In this document: positions 33,996 to 41,219 of the stretch, piece by piece
Position numbering within the stretch: position 1 is the first letter of the stretch
How the letters are laid out: every line of letters starts with the position of its first letter
NCBI GenBank assembly: GCA_009772935.1
Contig: WOUR01000039.1
Coordinates: 34,765-98,764, forward strand
DNA length: 64,000 nucleotides
Origin: Rhodospirillaceae bacterium
GTDB taxonomy: Bacteria; Pseudomonadota; Alphaproteobacteria; Reyranellales; Reyranellaceae
Reading direction: 5' to 3'
Notes under the pieces: generated by a model
Database searches by the model: none
What the model was told of the DNA's origin: nothing
The model's input: the letters and a program-made list of their open reading frames with translations, nothing else
Program-made: the position numbers and the translations under genes

Positions 33996-34923
33996 GCAGT
34001 CGCCCCGGCCAGATCTTCCGGTCGACCTGGTCGGCAACGATGTCGGCGATCGTCTCGCCGGCAAATCGCGTCAGGCGCGAGACCGGCCGGTCGGCCGGGT
34101 AGGACAGGACGAGCTGGCGGACGGGCGCCGGATCCGTCAGCGGGGCCGCGAGCAGCCGTCCCGTCGCGATGTCGTCATGGATGGGCGAGAGCGGCAGGAT
34201 CGTCCAGCCGTGGCCATGGCGGACCAGGTCCTTCAACGTGGCATAGGAATCGGCTTCGACGGCGACGTGCAGTGCGATGCTCGCCTCCTCCGCACACCGC
34301 TCCACGATCGTTCTCAGGCCATGACGGGTGCTGGGCAGGAGAATGCGCCTGCCGTCGAGGTCCCTGAACGGGATCGAGCGCTCGATGGACAGCCCCGACC
34401 CGGGCGGGCCGATCAGGAACAGGTTCTCGAGCAGCAGCGGCTCCGAGCGCAGCGACCGCGCGACGTGCGGATAGTAGAGGATGGCGACGTCGATCTCGCC
34501 GCGATGCAGCCAGTCGATCAGGTGACCGGTATAGGCGCCGACCAGCCGCAGCTCGACCTGCGGATGGGTTTTCCCGAAGGCGGCGACCAGGGGCAGCGAG
34601 AGGATGTCGGCGACGGTCGGCGGAAACCCGATCGCGATCCGGCCGCGCAGCGGCGCGTCGAGATCGGCGGCGGTGGCGCGGATCTCCTCCAGCTCGCTCA
34701 TCACCCGCGTCGCGTGTTCCAGGATCTCCCGGCCCTTCTCGGTGAGGACCATCCCGCGCCCGTGGCGGGTGAACAGGCGGACCGACAGTTCCTCTTCCAG
34801 CATCCGGATCTGGCGGCTCAGCGCTGGCTGGGCAATGCCGATGCGGTCGGCCGCCTTGCTCAGGCTGCCGAGATCGGCGACGTGGATCAGGGTGCGAAGT
34901 TGGGACAGCTCCATGGGAGCCAT
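33982..34923 (-). CDS. LysR-family transcriptional regulator
   Basis: The 313-residue protein has the N-terminal winged helix-turn-helix (LRTLIHVADLGSLSKAADRIGIAQPALSRQIRMLEEELSV, residues about 9-50) and a LysR substrate-binding domain (RGRIAIGFPPTVADIL...). It resembles the nitrogen-assimilation/aromatic clade. It is divergent from the TPP-dependent decarboxylase genes and likely controls them; a pair of TATAGCT motifs lies in the shared intergenic region. ATG 34914 is an alternative start. Confidence 0.88.
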   Translation of the reverse strand: MAPMELSQLRTLIHVADLGSLSKAADRIGIAQPALSRQIRMLEEELSVRLFTRHGRGMVLTEKGREILEHATRVMSELEEIRATAADLDAPLRGRIAIGFPPTVADILSLPLVAAFGKTHPQVELRLVGAYTGHLIDWLHRGEIDVAILYYPHVARSLRSEPLLLENLFLIGPPGSGLSIERSIPFRDLDGRRILLPSTRHGLRTIVERCAEEASIALHVAVEADSYATLKDLVRHGHGWTILPLSPIHDDIATGRLLAAPLTDPAPVRQLVLSYPADRPVSRLTRFAGETIADIVADQVDRKIWPGRLLRRA

Positions 34924-34933
34924 ACAATATCGC

Positions 34934-34982
34934 TATAGCTGTTCATTCCCAACAGTCGTCCAGTTTCGCTGCGGTTATAGCT
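34934..34982. promoter_or_regulatory. Candidate LysR-type binding region with two TATAGCT motifs
   Basis: TATAGCT occurs at 34934-34940, within the palindrome GCTATAGC, and again at 34976-34982. The copies are 42 bases apart, about four helical turns, in the gap between the LysR gene and the decarboxylase operon. This spacing suits a LysR recognition site plus activation site, but the assignment is inference. Confidence 0.35.
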
Positions 34983-35020
34983 ACTGTGCCGGCCGATCCT
35001 GAATCGGGAATGGGAGAAAC

Positions 35021-35569
35021 ATGACCGCCGCATCGACGCAGCGCGACCCCTCAAAAGTTGATTGGCGCGACCAGATCTTCGAGGTCTTCCAGGACCATGA
35101 CATCAAGCAGGTCTATCACGTGCCCGATGCCGGCCATGGCCGCCTGATCGAGGCCTGCCAGAAGTCGAACTCGATCCGCACCCTGGCGCTCACGACCGAG
35201 GAGGAGGGCATTCCGCTCGCCGCCGGCGCGTGGCTGGGTGGCCAGCGCTCTGTGCTGCTGATGCAGAGCTCGGGCGTGGGCAACACCATCAACCTGATGG
35301 GCATGCCCAAGACCCTGCGCTTCCCGTTCCTGACCCTGATCACGATGCGCGGCGACTGGGGCGAGTTCAATTCCTGGCAGTACCCGATGGGGCAGGGCAC
35401 GCCGAAGGTGCTCGAAGCCATGGGCGTGCTGCTCTACTCGGTCGACGCTGCCGACGAAGTGAAGGCCACGGTCGACGCCGCCGCGCGTTCGGCCTTCAAC
35501 GGCGGCCAGGCGGTCGCGGTGCTGCTGCGCCAGAAGCTGATCGGCATCAAGAATTTCGGGAAGAAGTAG
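35021..35569 (+). CDS. Sulfopyruvate/phosphonopyruvate decarboxylase-like protein, alpha (ComD-type) subunit
   Basis: The 182-residue protein matches the N-terminal PYR half of a TPP-dependent decarboxylase: IKQVYHVPDAGHGRLIEAC, the conserved catalytic Glu in ALTTEEEGIPLAAGAWLGG, and VLLMQSSGVGNTINLMG. It should pair with the next gene, which supplies the TPP-binding half. Archaeal ComDE decarboxylates sulfopyruvate; the substrate here is unknown. GGGAGAAAC precedes the ATG. The downstream start is one base after its stop. Confidence 0.85.
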   Translation: MTAASTQRDPSKVDWRDQIFEVFQDHDIKQVYHVPDAGHGRLIEACQKSNSIRTLALTTEEEGIPLAAGAWLGGQRSVLLMQSSGVGNTINLMGMPKTLRFPFLTLITMRGDWGEFNSWQYPMGQGTPKVLEAMGVLLYSVDAADEVKATVDAAARSAFNGGQAVAVLLRQKLIGIKNFGKK

Positions 35570-35570
35570 G

Positions 35571-36197
35571 ATGAGCCCCAACAAGTCAGGCGCAACGCTG
35601 CAGCGCCGCCCGCTGGTCAAGCAGCTCCTCGAGGGTGCCGACGACAATCTGCTGGTCATCGCGGGCCTCGGCTCGTCCAACTGGGACATCACCGCCGCGG
35701 GCGACCGTCCGCTCAACATGCCGCTGTGGGGCTCGATGGGCGCGCCGGTCGGCATGGGGCTCGGCCTCGCCATGGCGCAGCCCACCAAGCGCGTGCTGGT
35801 CATCACCGGCGACGGCGACATGCTGATGAGCCTGGGCTCGCTCGCCACCGTGGCGACACAGATGCCGGAGAACCTGGCGATCGTAGTGCTCGACAACGAG
35901 AAGTTCGGCGAGACCGGTAACCAGGCCACCCACACCAGCCCGCGCAACAACGGCCCGACCGATTCCGGTGCCGGCACCGATCTCGCCATGATCGCCCGCG
36001 GCTGCGGCATCGCCGATGCCACGACGGTGCGCGAGGCGAGCGAGGTCGCGGAACTGGTGAAGGACGTCCGCAGCAAGAAGGGTCCGGTGTTCCGGCTCGT
36101 GAAGGTCATGGTAGAGAAGCTGGAGTTCGTGATGCCGCCGCAGGACGGCGCGCATCTCAAGGACCGTTTCCGCCAGGCCCTGCTGGGTCATCCGTAA
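35571..36197 (+). CDS. Sulfopyruvate/phosphonopyruvate decarboxylase-like protein, beta (ComE-type, TPP-binding) subunit
   Basis: The 208-residue product is the TPP-binding half, with the GDG...N motif running from GDGDMLMSLG to VVLDNEKFGETG (near residues 82-118). A preceding MPLWGSMGAPVGMGLGLA segment is typical of acetolactate-synthase-like C-terminal domains. It is tightly linked to the alpha subunit gene, and a C45 hydrolase gene follows 9 bases later. The three may process one compound in sequence; the substrate is not readable from the sequence. Confidence 0.87.
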   Translation: MSPNKSGATLQRRPLVKQLLEGADDNLLVIAGLGSSNWDITAAGDRPLNMPLWGSMGAPVGMGLGLAMAQPTKRVLVITGDGDMLMSLGSLATVATQMPENLAIVVLDNEKFGETGNQATHTSPRNNGPTDSGAGTDLAMIARGCGIADATTVREASEVAELVKDVRSKKGPVFRLVKVMVEKLEFVMPPQDGAHLKDRFRQALLGHP

Positions 36198-36206
36198 GAG
36201 GCTGCC

Positions 36207-37343
36207 ATGACCGACTACGCTCCCTTCCCGCTGATCGATCTGTCCGGCGGTCCCCGGGAGCGGGGTCGGATCCACGGCAAGGCCGCCGCCGATCGCCTGA
36301 AGCGCGGCGCGAAGATGTACGCAGAGTCGCTGCTCAAGTCGGGCGTCGACTGGAAGGAACTGGAGCGGCGCGCCGAGGCGATGGTGCCGCTGATCGAGAA
36401 GTTCGATCCGGCCTATGTCGAGGAGATGCGGGGCATCGCCGAGGGCGCCAACGAACCCTTCGCCGCCGTGGTGCTGATGAACGCCCGCACCGAGATGGTC
36501 GTGGCGGCGCGCAAGGCGCAGGCGGCCAAGCATTTCCCCGACGGCTGCACGGCGGCGCTCGCGCTGCCCGAGGCCAGCGCCGACGGCGTGCTGTTGCACG
36601 GCCAGAACTGGGACTGGCGCGCCGAATGCGCCGAGACCGGCGTGGTGCTGCGCATCCGCCGCGACGACGGACCGGACATTCTCACCTTCACCGAAGCGGG
36701 CGGGCTCGCGCGTTCGGGTCTCAACTCGGCCGGCATCGGCCTCACTGCCAATGCGCTGGAATGCGACCGCGACTATCAGCGTGGCCCCGGCGTGCCGCTG
36801 CCCTTCATTCGCCGCAAGGTCCTGGAGGCCGCCCATCTCGCCAACGCGGTGCAGACGATCGTCTCGACACCCAAGCCCGGCTCCAACCACATGGCGGTCA
36901 GCCATTGCGATGGGGAAGCCTTCGGCTTCGAATGCGCACCCGACGACACGTTCTGGATCGCGCCGGACCGCGGCCTCTATGTCCATGCCAACCACTGGAT
37001 CGCCGACTCGGCGCGCGCCAAGGTGAAGGACACCGGCCTCGCCGAGACGCCCGACTCGATCTATCGCGACAAGCGGGTCCGCGACCAGCTCTCGCCCAAG
37101 CGCGGCAAGCTCACGCTCGATGATTTCCGCCAGGCCTTCTTCGACGACTGGGGTACGCCGCATTCGGTCTGCCGCCCACCGCGCATGAACACGCGCGGCG
37201 TCATGACGGCCACGACCGCGATGATCCTGATGCGCCCGGCCGAGGGCCATCTCGAAGCCTGCCCGATGCCGGCGCTGAACCGCCAGTTCACGACCTACAC
37301 GTTGACGCCCGATCGCCTCGCGCAGAAGCAGGCGGCGGAGTAA
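36207..37343 (+). CDS. C45 family autoproteolytic acyltransferase/hydrolase
   Basis: This 378-residue Ntn-hydrolase belongs to the isopenicillin-N acyltransferase-like family (peptidase C45). The expected nucleophile is C114 in FPDGCTAALAL, which would become the new N-terminus after self-cleavage. LHGQNWDWRAEC and LTFTEAGGLARSGLNSAGIGLTAN are characteristic. The family cleaves or transfers acyl groups on amides. It follows the two decarboxylase subunit genes, so it may release the substrate from an N-acyl compound; that is inference. Confidence 0.85.
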   Translation: MTDYAPFPLIDLSGGPRERGRIHGKAAADRLKRGAKMYAESLLKSGVDWKELERRAEAMVPLIEKFDPAYVEEMRGIAEGANEPFAAVVLMNARTEMVVAARKAQAAKHFPDGCTAALALPEASADGVLLHGQNWDWRAECAETGVVLRIRRDDGPDILTFTEAGGLARSGLNSAGIGLTANALECDRDYQRGPGVPLPFIRRKVLEAAHLANAVQTIVSTPKPGSNHMAVSHCDGEAFGFECAPDDTFWIAPDRGLYVHANHWIADSARAKVKDTGLAETPDSIYRDKRVRDQLSPKRGKLTLDDFRQAFFDDWGTPHSVCRPPRMNTRGVMTATTAMILMRPAEGHLEACPMPALNRQFTTYTLTPDRLAQKQAAE

Positions 37344-37344
37344 C

Positions 37345-38136
37345 TCAGCCCGGATACCACGCCGGCTTGCGCTTCTCGGTGAAGCTGGCGAGGCCTTCGG
37401 TGGCTTCGTCCTGCTGGCGGGTGCGGGCGTGTTCGTCGATCAGGTCGCGCAGCTCGCCGTCGTCGACGAAGGCGCGTGCGGCAGCGAGTGAGCGCAGTTT
37501 GGTCGCGGTGGTGGCGCGCGGCGCGTTCATCAGGACGGACTCGACGATCTTCTCGCCGGCTTCGGCCAGGCCACCGACCGGGCAGACTTCGTGCACCAGG
37601 CCGAGACGGCGCGCCTCGTGGGCGCCGAAGCGTTCACCGGTCAGCGCGTAGCGCCGCGTCTGGCGCAGGCCGATCGCCTGGCAGAGCTGCGGCAGGATGA
37701 TGCCCGCCATCAGGCCCCAGCGTGTCTCGCTGATGGAGAAGAGCGCATCCTCCTGCGCCACGACGACGTCGCAGGCCGCGGCGATGCCGGTGCCGCCGCC
37801 GAAGCAGCCGCCCTGGATCAGCGCCAGCGTCGGAACGGGGCAGGTGTCGAGCCGCTTCACGGCCTCGGCGGTGAGACGGCTCACCTTCTCGTTCTCGGCA
37901 GGCGACTGCTTGGCGACGGCGGTGATCCAGGACAGATCGGCGCCGGCCTGGAAGTGCTTGCCGTTGCCGCGCAGCACGACGATGCGCAGGTTGGTCTCAG
38001 AGCCCAGCGCATCCATTGCATCGTGCAGACCCTGGATGAGATCGCCGTTATAGGCGTTGTTCACCTTCGGACGGTTCAGCGTGACGGTGGCCACGCCGCG
38101 GCGGTCGATCTCCCAGAGGACGGTCTCGTTCGACAT
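37345..38136 (-). CDS. Enoyl-CoA hydratase/isomerase family protein
   Basis: The 263-residue crotonase-fold protein starts MSNETVLWEIDRRGVATVTLNRPKVNNAYNG. It has the oxyanion-hole segments GNGKHFQAGADLSWI and IQGGCFGGGTGIAAACDVVVAQEDALFSI, and TRWGLMAGIILPQL. It may hydrate an enoyl- or methylglutaconyl-CoA, but the acyl group is unknown. It is last in a minus-strand group with a SnoaL-like and an unknown protein. Its 3' end is adjacent to the C45 gene. Confidence 0.9.
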   Translation of the reverse strand: MSNETVLWEIDRRGVATVTLNRPKVNNAYNGDLIQGLHDAMDALGSETNLRIVVLRGNGKHFQAGADLSWITAVAKQSPAENEKVSRLTAEAVKRLDTCPVPTLALIQGGCFGGGTGIAAACDVVVAQEDALFSISETRWGLMAGIILPQLCQAIGLRQTRRYALTGERFGAHEARRLGLVHEVCPVGGLAEAGEKIVESVLMNAPRATTATKLRSLAAARAFVDDGELRDLIDEHARTRQQDEATEGLASFTEKRKPAWYPG

Positions 38137-38141
38137 CGAAA

Positions 38142-38510
38142 TCACTCGGCCTTCATGTAGCTGTCCTTGAGCGCGATCTTGCCGTCCTTCACCTCGTAGA
38201 GGTCGATCCCGTAGCGATCGAACGGCTTGCCGGCATGATCGATGCCGGTGGCGCGGAAGGTGCCGAACAGCTTGTCGCCGGCGCGATGGATGCTGGCTTC
38301 GGAGAAGCGGACCTCGCGATGTGCCGTGCTCTTGTCGGCGAAGTGCGCGCGCAGCGCCTCCTTGCCCTTGAGCACCCGGCCGGTCGGCGAACCGCCCGTG
38401 TTCAGGCGCCATTCGAAATCCTCGGTCACGCAGTCGGCGATCGCATCGACATCGGCCTTGTTGAAGGCCTTGCCGAAGCGGCGGAACAGGTCGTCGATGG
38501 CGTCGGCCAT
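38142..38510 (-). CDS. SnoaL-like (NTF2 fold) protein
   Basis: The 122-residue product shows the helix-sheet pattern of ketosteroid-isomerase-like proteins: IDDLFRRFGKAFNKADVDAIADCVTEDFEWRLN, KGKEALRAHFADK, and GIDLYEVKDGKIALKDSYMK. Such proteins range from isomerases to binding proteins; no catalytic assignment is safe. It starts 5 bases upstream of the enoyl-CoA hydratase gene, so cotranscription is likely. Confidence 0.85.
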   Translation of the reverse strand: MADAIDDLFRRFGKAFNKADVDAIADCVTEDFEWRLNTGGSPTGRVLKGKEALRAHFADKSTAHREVRFSEASIHRAGDKLFGTFRATGIDHAGKPFDRYGIDLYEVKDGKIALKDSYMKAE

Positions 38511-38526
38511 GATATCCTCCTTGGGT

Positions 38527-38895
38527 TTATTTGGTCTTGAGCAGCGAGCCGAAACAGAGCGCGATGTCGTGCTTCACACCGTCCTGCGTCACGGCCGAAA
38601 GATCGTAGCGTGAAGTCTTGCAGCCCGAGGCCATGACCTCGATCTCCCGGGCCGTCACGTCGCCGCGATAACGCAGGACACGCGTGTCGCCAGCTCCGCT
38701 CGAATGGATGGTCAGGGTGAGCGTCGGCGCGCTCTCGGGCGCGGTCTTCTCGTCGGGCGAGAATTCAAGAGTGGCGATGTTTGCCTCGTGGCCTGCATGG
38801 CGCAGCGCATCGACGGCCGCGTCGAGTTCGGGCCGGATGACGTCGCGGCATTTCACCCAGAAGGCCTGCACGAAAAGATCGGTCTCGGTGTCCAT
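38527..38895 (-). CDS. Conserved hypothetical protein (122 aa)
   Basis: I do not recognise the family. The protein is soluble, begins MDTETDLFVQAFWVKCRDVIRP, and alternates a helical first third with beta-type sequence (TLTLTIHSSGAGDTRVLRY). It has no signal peptide. A strong GGAAGGGACA ribosome-binding site precedes the ATG. It lies 16 bases upstream of the SnoaL-like gene in the same operon. Confidence 0.65.
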   Translation of the reverse strand: MDTETDLFVQAFWVKCRDVIRPELDAAVDALRHAGHEANIATLEFSPDEKTAPESAPTLTLTIHSSGAGDTRVLRYRGDVTAREIEVMASGCKTSRYDLSAVTQDGVKHDIALCFGSLLKTK

Positions 38896-38907
38896 CTTGT
38901 CCCTTCC

Positions 38908-39846
38908 TCACGGATCGACGTTCTTGCTTGGCGAAGAGCCTAGCACCTCCCACGGCGGTGGCGTGAATTTCTCGAGAATGAAGTCTATGAAGGCGGTCAC
39001 CTTGGGCGCGAGGTGCCGCCGGTGCGGATAGACCGCATGGATGGGAATGGGTTGTTCGGCGCGGAATTCTTCGAGGAGCGAGACCAGCTCGCCATTCTTG
39101 ATGGCGGTGGCGACGGTGAGGCGGGTCAGGCGCACGATGCCCAGCCCCTGCAGCGCCAGCCGCATCTGCGCCTCGCCCTCGGTGACGGCGACCCGGCCGC
39201 CGACCTCGATCTCGCGGATCTCGCCATCCACGCGGAACGGCCAGCGGTTGAGATAGGTGCGGTCGCGCGAGACGATGCAGTTGTGGCGCGTCAGGTCCTC
39301 GGGCCGCAGCAAAGGCCGCCGGTTTCGGAGATAGGACGGCGAGGCACAGACAAGGCGCACATCCTCGCCGATCTTGCGGGCCATGAAGCTGGTGTCTGCG
39401 AGCCGCCCGATTCGGATGGCGACGTCGACGCCTTCCTCGATCATGTCGACGACCCGGTCTGTCGGCATCAACTCGAGCTGCATCAGCGGATAGCGTTCGA
39501 GGAACTCGGCGATGACGGGGGCCAGTTGATGTGTCGAGAAGGCCAGCGACGTCGTGACCTTCAGCAGCCCGTGCGGCGTGCCGCTCTGGCCGCTGATCTG
39601 GTTCTCCAGGGTCTCGATCTCGCCCACGATACGCCGCGCCGCGGCGTAGAAGGCCTCGCCTTCCTCGGTGAGGCTGATCGCGCGGGTCGTGCGCTGCAGA
39701 AGCCGCACGCCCAGCCGTGTTTCCAGCCGCGTCACCAGCTTGCTGACGGCCGACGGGGTCAGGCCGAGGCTGGGCGCGGCGGCTGAAAAGCCCTTGGAAT
39801 CAACGACCCGGACGAAGGCCGCCATCTCGCTCGCGTGATCGATCAT
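38908..39846 (-). CDS. LysR-family transcriptional regulator
   Basis: The 312-residue regulator has the N-terminal helix-turn-helix (MAAFVRVVDSKGFSAAAPSLGLTPSAVSKLVTRLETRLGVRLLQRTTR, residues about 8-55) and an effector domain (GLLKVTTSLAFSTHQLAPVIAEFL) like the CrgA/AaeR/DsdC-type group. It lies just upstream of the three-gene metabolic group on the same strand and divergent from the 43-aa protein/DinB pair, so either side may be its target. Confidence 0.9.
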   Translation of the reverse strand: MIDHASEMAAFVRVVDSKGFSAAAPSLGLTPSAVSKLVTRLETRLGVRLLQRTTRAISLTEEGEAFYAAARRIVGEIETLENQISGQSGTPHGLLKVTTSLAFSTHQLAPVIAEFLERYPLMQLELMPTDRVVDMIEEGVDVAIRIGRLADTSFMARKIGEDVRLVCASPSYLRNRRPLLRPEDLTRHNCIVSRDRTYLNRWPFRVDGEIREIEVGGRVAVTEGEAQMRLALQGLGIVRLTRLTVATAIKNGELVSLLEEFRAEQPIPIHAVYPHRRHLAPKVTAFIDFILEKFTPPPWEVLGSSPSKNVDP

Positions 39847-39946
39847 TGCGCTATTGATGACATATATTCACGAGTGTTCGTCATACACTGGGTATTAACC
39901 GCCAAGAAGAACGGAATTAGGTTTCTTTCAACCCTTGGAGGTCCTC

Positions 39947-40078
39947 ATGTTCACCGTTCCCTATCCCAGCATCACCGAACGCCGCGCTCTCGAAGCGCGT
40001 GCCCACCGCCTGCGGAGCGCCGCGGTCGCCCAACTGGTCCGCGGCTTCACCCGCTGGGTTTCCGCCGCGGCCCGCTGA
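39947..40078 (+). CDS. Small basic protein (43 aa), possibly RSP_7527/DUF1127-like
   Basis: The product MFTVPYPSITERRALEARAH continues with a basic amphipathic helix ending FTRWVSAAAR. A strong GGAGG lies 6 bases before the ATG. The pattern of an aromatic/proline start followed by ERRALE-A-HRLR resembles short alphaproteobacterial proteins linked to stress regulons, but the match is weak. Its TGA stop is 2 bases before the GTG start of the DinB-like gene, suggesting translational coupling. Confidence 0.6.
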   Translation: MFTVPYPSITERRALEARAHRLRSAAVAQLVRGFTRWVSAAAR

Positions 40079-40080
40079 AC

Positions 40081-40584
40081 GTGGCGAAAGGCGGGCTCTG
40101 GGCTCAGTACGCCCGCTACAATCGGCTGGCCAACGAAAGACTGTACGAGGTCTGCGCCGGTCTCTCCGACGCAGAGTATCGCCGCGATCTCGGGGCGTTC
40201 TTCGGCAGCGTGCATGGCACGCTGAACCACCTCCTGCTCGGTGACCGCATCTGGATGGCCCGGTTCGAAGGCGGCTCGCACGTCTCGACCGGTCTCGGCG
40301 CGATCCAGTTCGAGGATTTCGCGACGTTGCGCGCCGAGCGCGAGCGCTTCGACCGGCACATGGATCATTTCTTCGCGAACCTGCCAGAGGGTTTCGAGCA
40401 GGGCAGCGTGCGCTACGTCAACAACTCGGGTTTCGACACCGAGGATCCCTGGTCGGTAATCCTGCCGCATTTCTTCAATCACCAGACCCATCACCGGGCG
40501 CAGGTCCACACGTTGCTCTCGCAACTCGGCCACAAGCCGCCGGTCCTCGATCTGCATCGCGTGCTTAGGCCCGACCCGACCTGA
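40081..40584 (+). CDS. DinB family protein
   Basis: The 167-residue protein has the four-helix DinB/YfiT fold with the expected metal ligands: His in GSVHGTLNHLLLGDRIWMARF and the HxxxH pair in FFNHQTHHRAQVHTLLSQLG. Family members are metal-dependent thiol transferases or are of unknown function. The start is a GTG immediately after the 43-aa gene. Its last 20 bases overlap the end of the convergent TetR gene. Confidence 0.85.
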   Translation: MAKGGLWAQYARYNRLANERLYEVCAGLSDAEYRRDLGAFFGSVHGTLNHLLLGDRIWMARFEGGSHVSTGLGAIQFEDFATLRAERERFDRHMDHFFANLPEGFEQGSVRYVNNSGFDTEDPWSVILPHFFNHQTHHRAQVHTLLSQLGHKPPVLDLHRVLRPDPT

Positions 40585-41152
40585 CATTCTGCGGTGGGTT
40601 GATGCCCGCCGCCTTCAGCAGCACCGCGGCCGCGTCATGTGCCGCGGCCGCGACCTTGGGATCGCCGCGCACGACGGCGGCGGCGATGGCGCCGTCGATC
40701 AGGATCTGAAGCTGCATCGACAAAGATTCGGCCTCCTTCACGTCGAGCTGCTGCAATAGCGCCTGAAACCACGCCCGGCGCTGCTCCTTGAAGGCCAGAG
40801 CGATCCGGTTGGCGGCGTGCGCCGGCTCCTTGAGTTCGGCCACCGCATTCACGAAGGGACAGCCGCGGAAGACGCCGGTCGCGATCGTGCGCTCCAGCCG
40901 GTCGAAGGCGCCCAGGATCTGTTCCAGCGGCGGCCGGTCCGACGGCGGCGCGGGTTTCAGGCGCCGCGACAGGTAGGCGACGATCAGGTCGTCCTTCGAG
41001 GGGAAGTGATTGTAGAGCGTGCGCTTGCTGATGCCGATCTCGGCCGCGATCGTATCGACGCCGACGGCGCGGATGCCCTGGCCGTAGAACAGCCGGTCCG
41101 CCGTCTCGAGGATGCGTTCCTGCATCGCTGCCCTGACATCCGCTCTTCCCAT
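40565..41152 (-). CDS. TetR/AcrR-family transcriptional regulator
   Basis: The 195-residue repressor has an N-terminal DNA-binding domain (RILETADRLFYGQGIRAVGVDTIAAEIGISKRTLYNHFPSKDDLIVAYL, residues about 12-60) and a helical ligand domain. It is divergent from an MFS transporter gene, with a perfect inverted repeat between them. It most likely represses itself and the transporter until an inducer binds. Confidence 0.92.
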   Translation of the reverse strand: MGRADVRAAMQERILETADRLFYGQGIRAVGVDTIAAEIGISKRTLYNHFPSKDDLIVAYLSRRLKPAPPSDRPPLEQILGAFDRLERTIATGVFRGCPFVNAVAELKEPAHAANRIALAFKEQRRAWFQALLQQLDVKEAESLSMQLQILIDGAIAAAVVRGDPKVAAAAHDAAAVLLKAAGINPPQNVRSGRA

Positions 41153-41185
41153 CCCGTCTTGACCCCTCTCCCGTATCGTCCATAG

Positions 41186-41205
41186 ATTACACAGACCTGT
41201 GTAAT
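41186..41205. promoter_or_regulatory. Probable TetR operator
   Basis: ATTACACAG, a 2-base spacer (AC) and CTGTGTAAT form a perfect 9-bp inverted repeat. It lies 33 bases upstream of the tetR start and 14 bases upstream of the MFS start. Its size and position fit a TetR dimer site controlling both genes. Confidence 0.8.
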
Positions 41206-41219
41206 TTTGAAGGCGTGCC

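Noticed and set aside
35586..37250. 554-codon minus-strand open frame opposite the TPP-binding subunit and C45 genes
   Set aside because: Composition is typical of an antisense shadow, and both plus-strand genes carry catalytic motifs.
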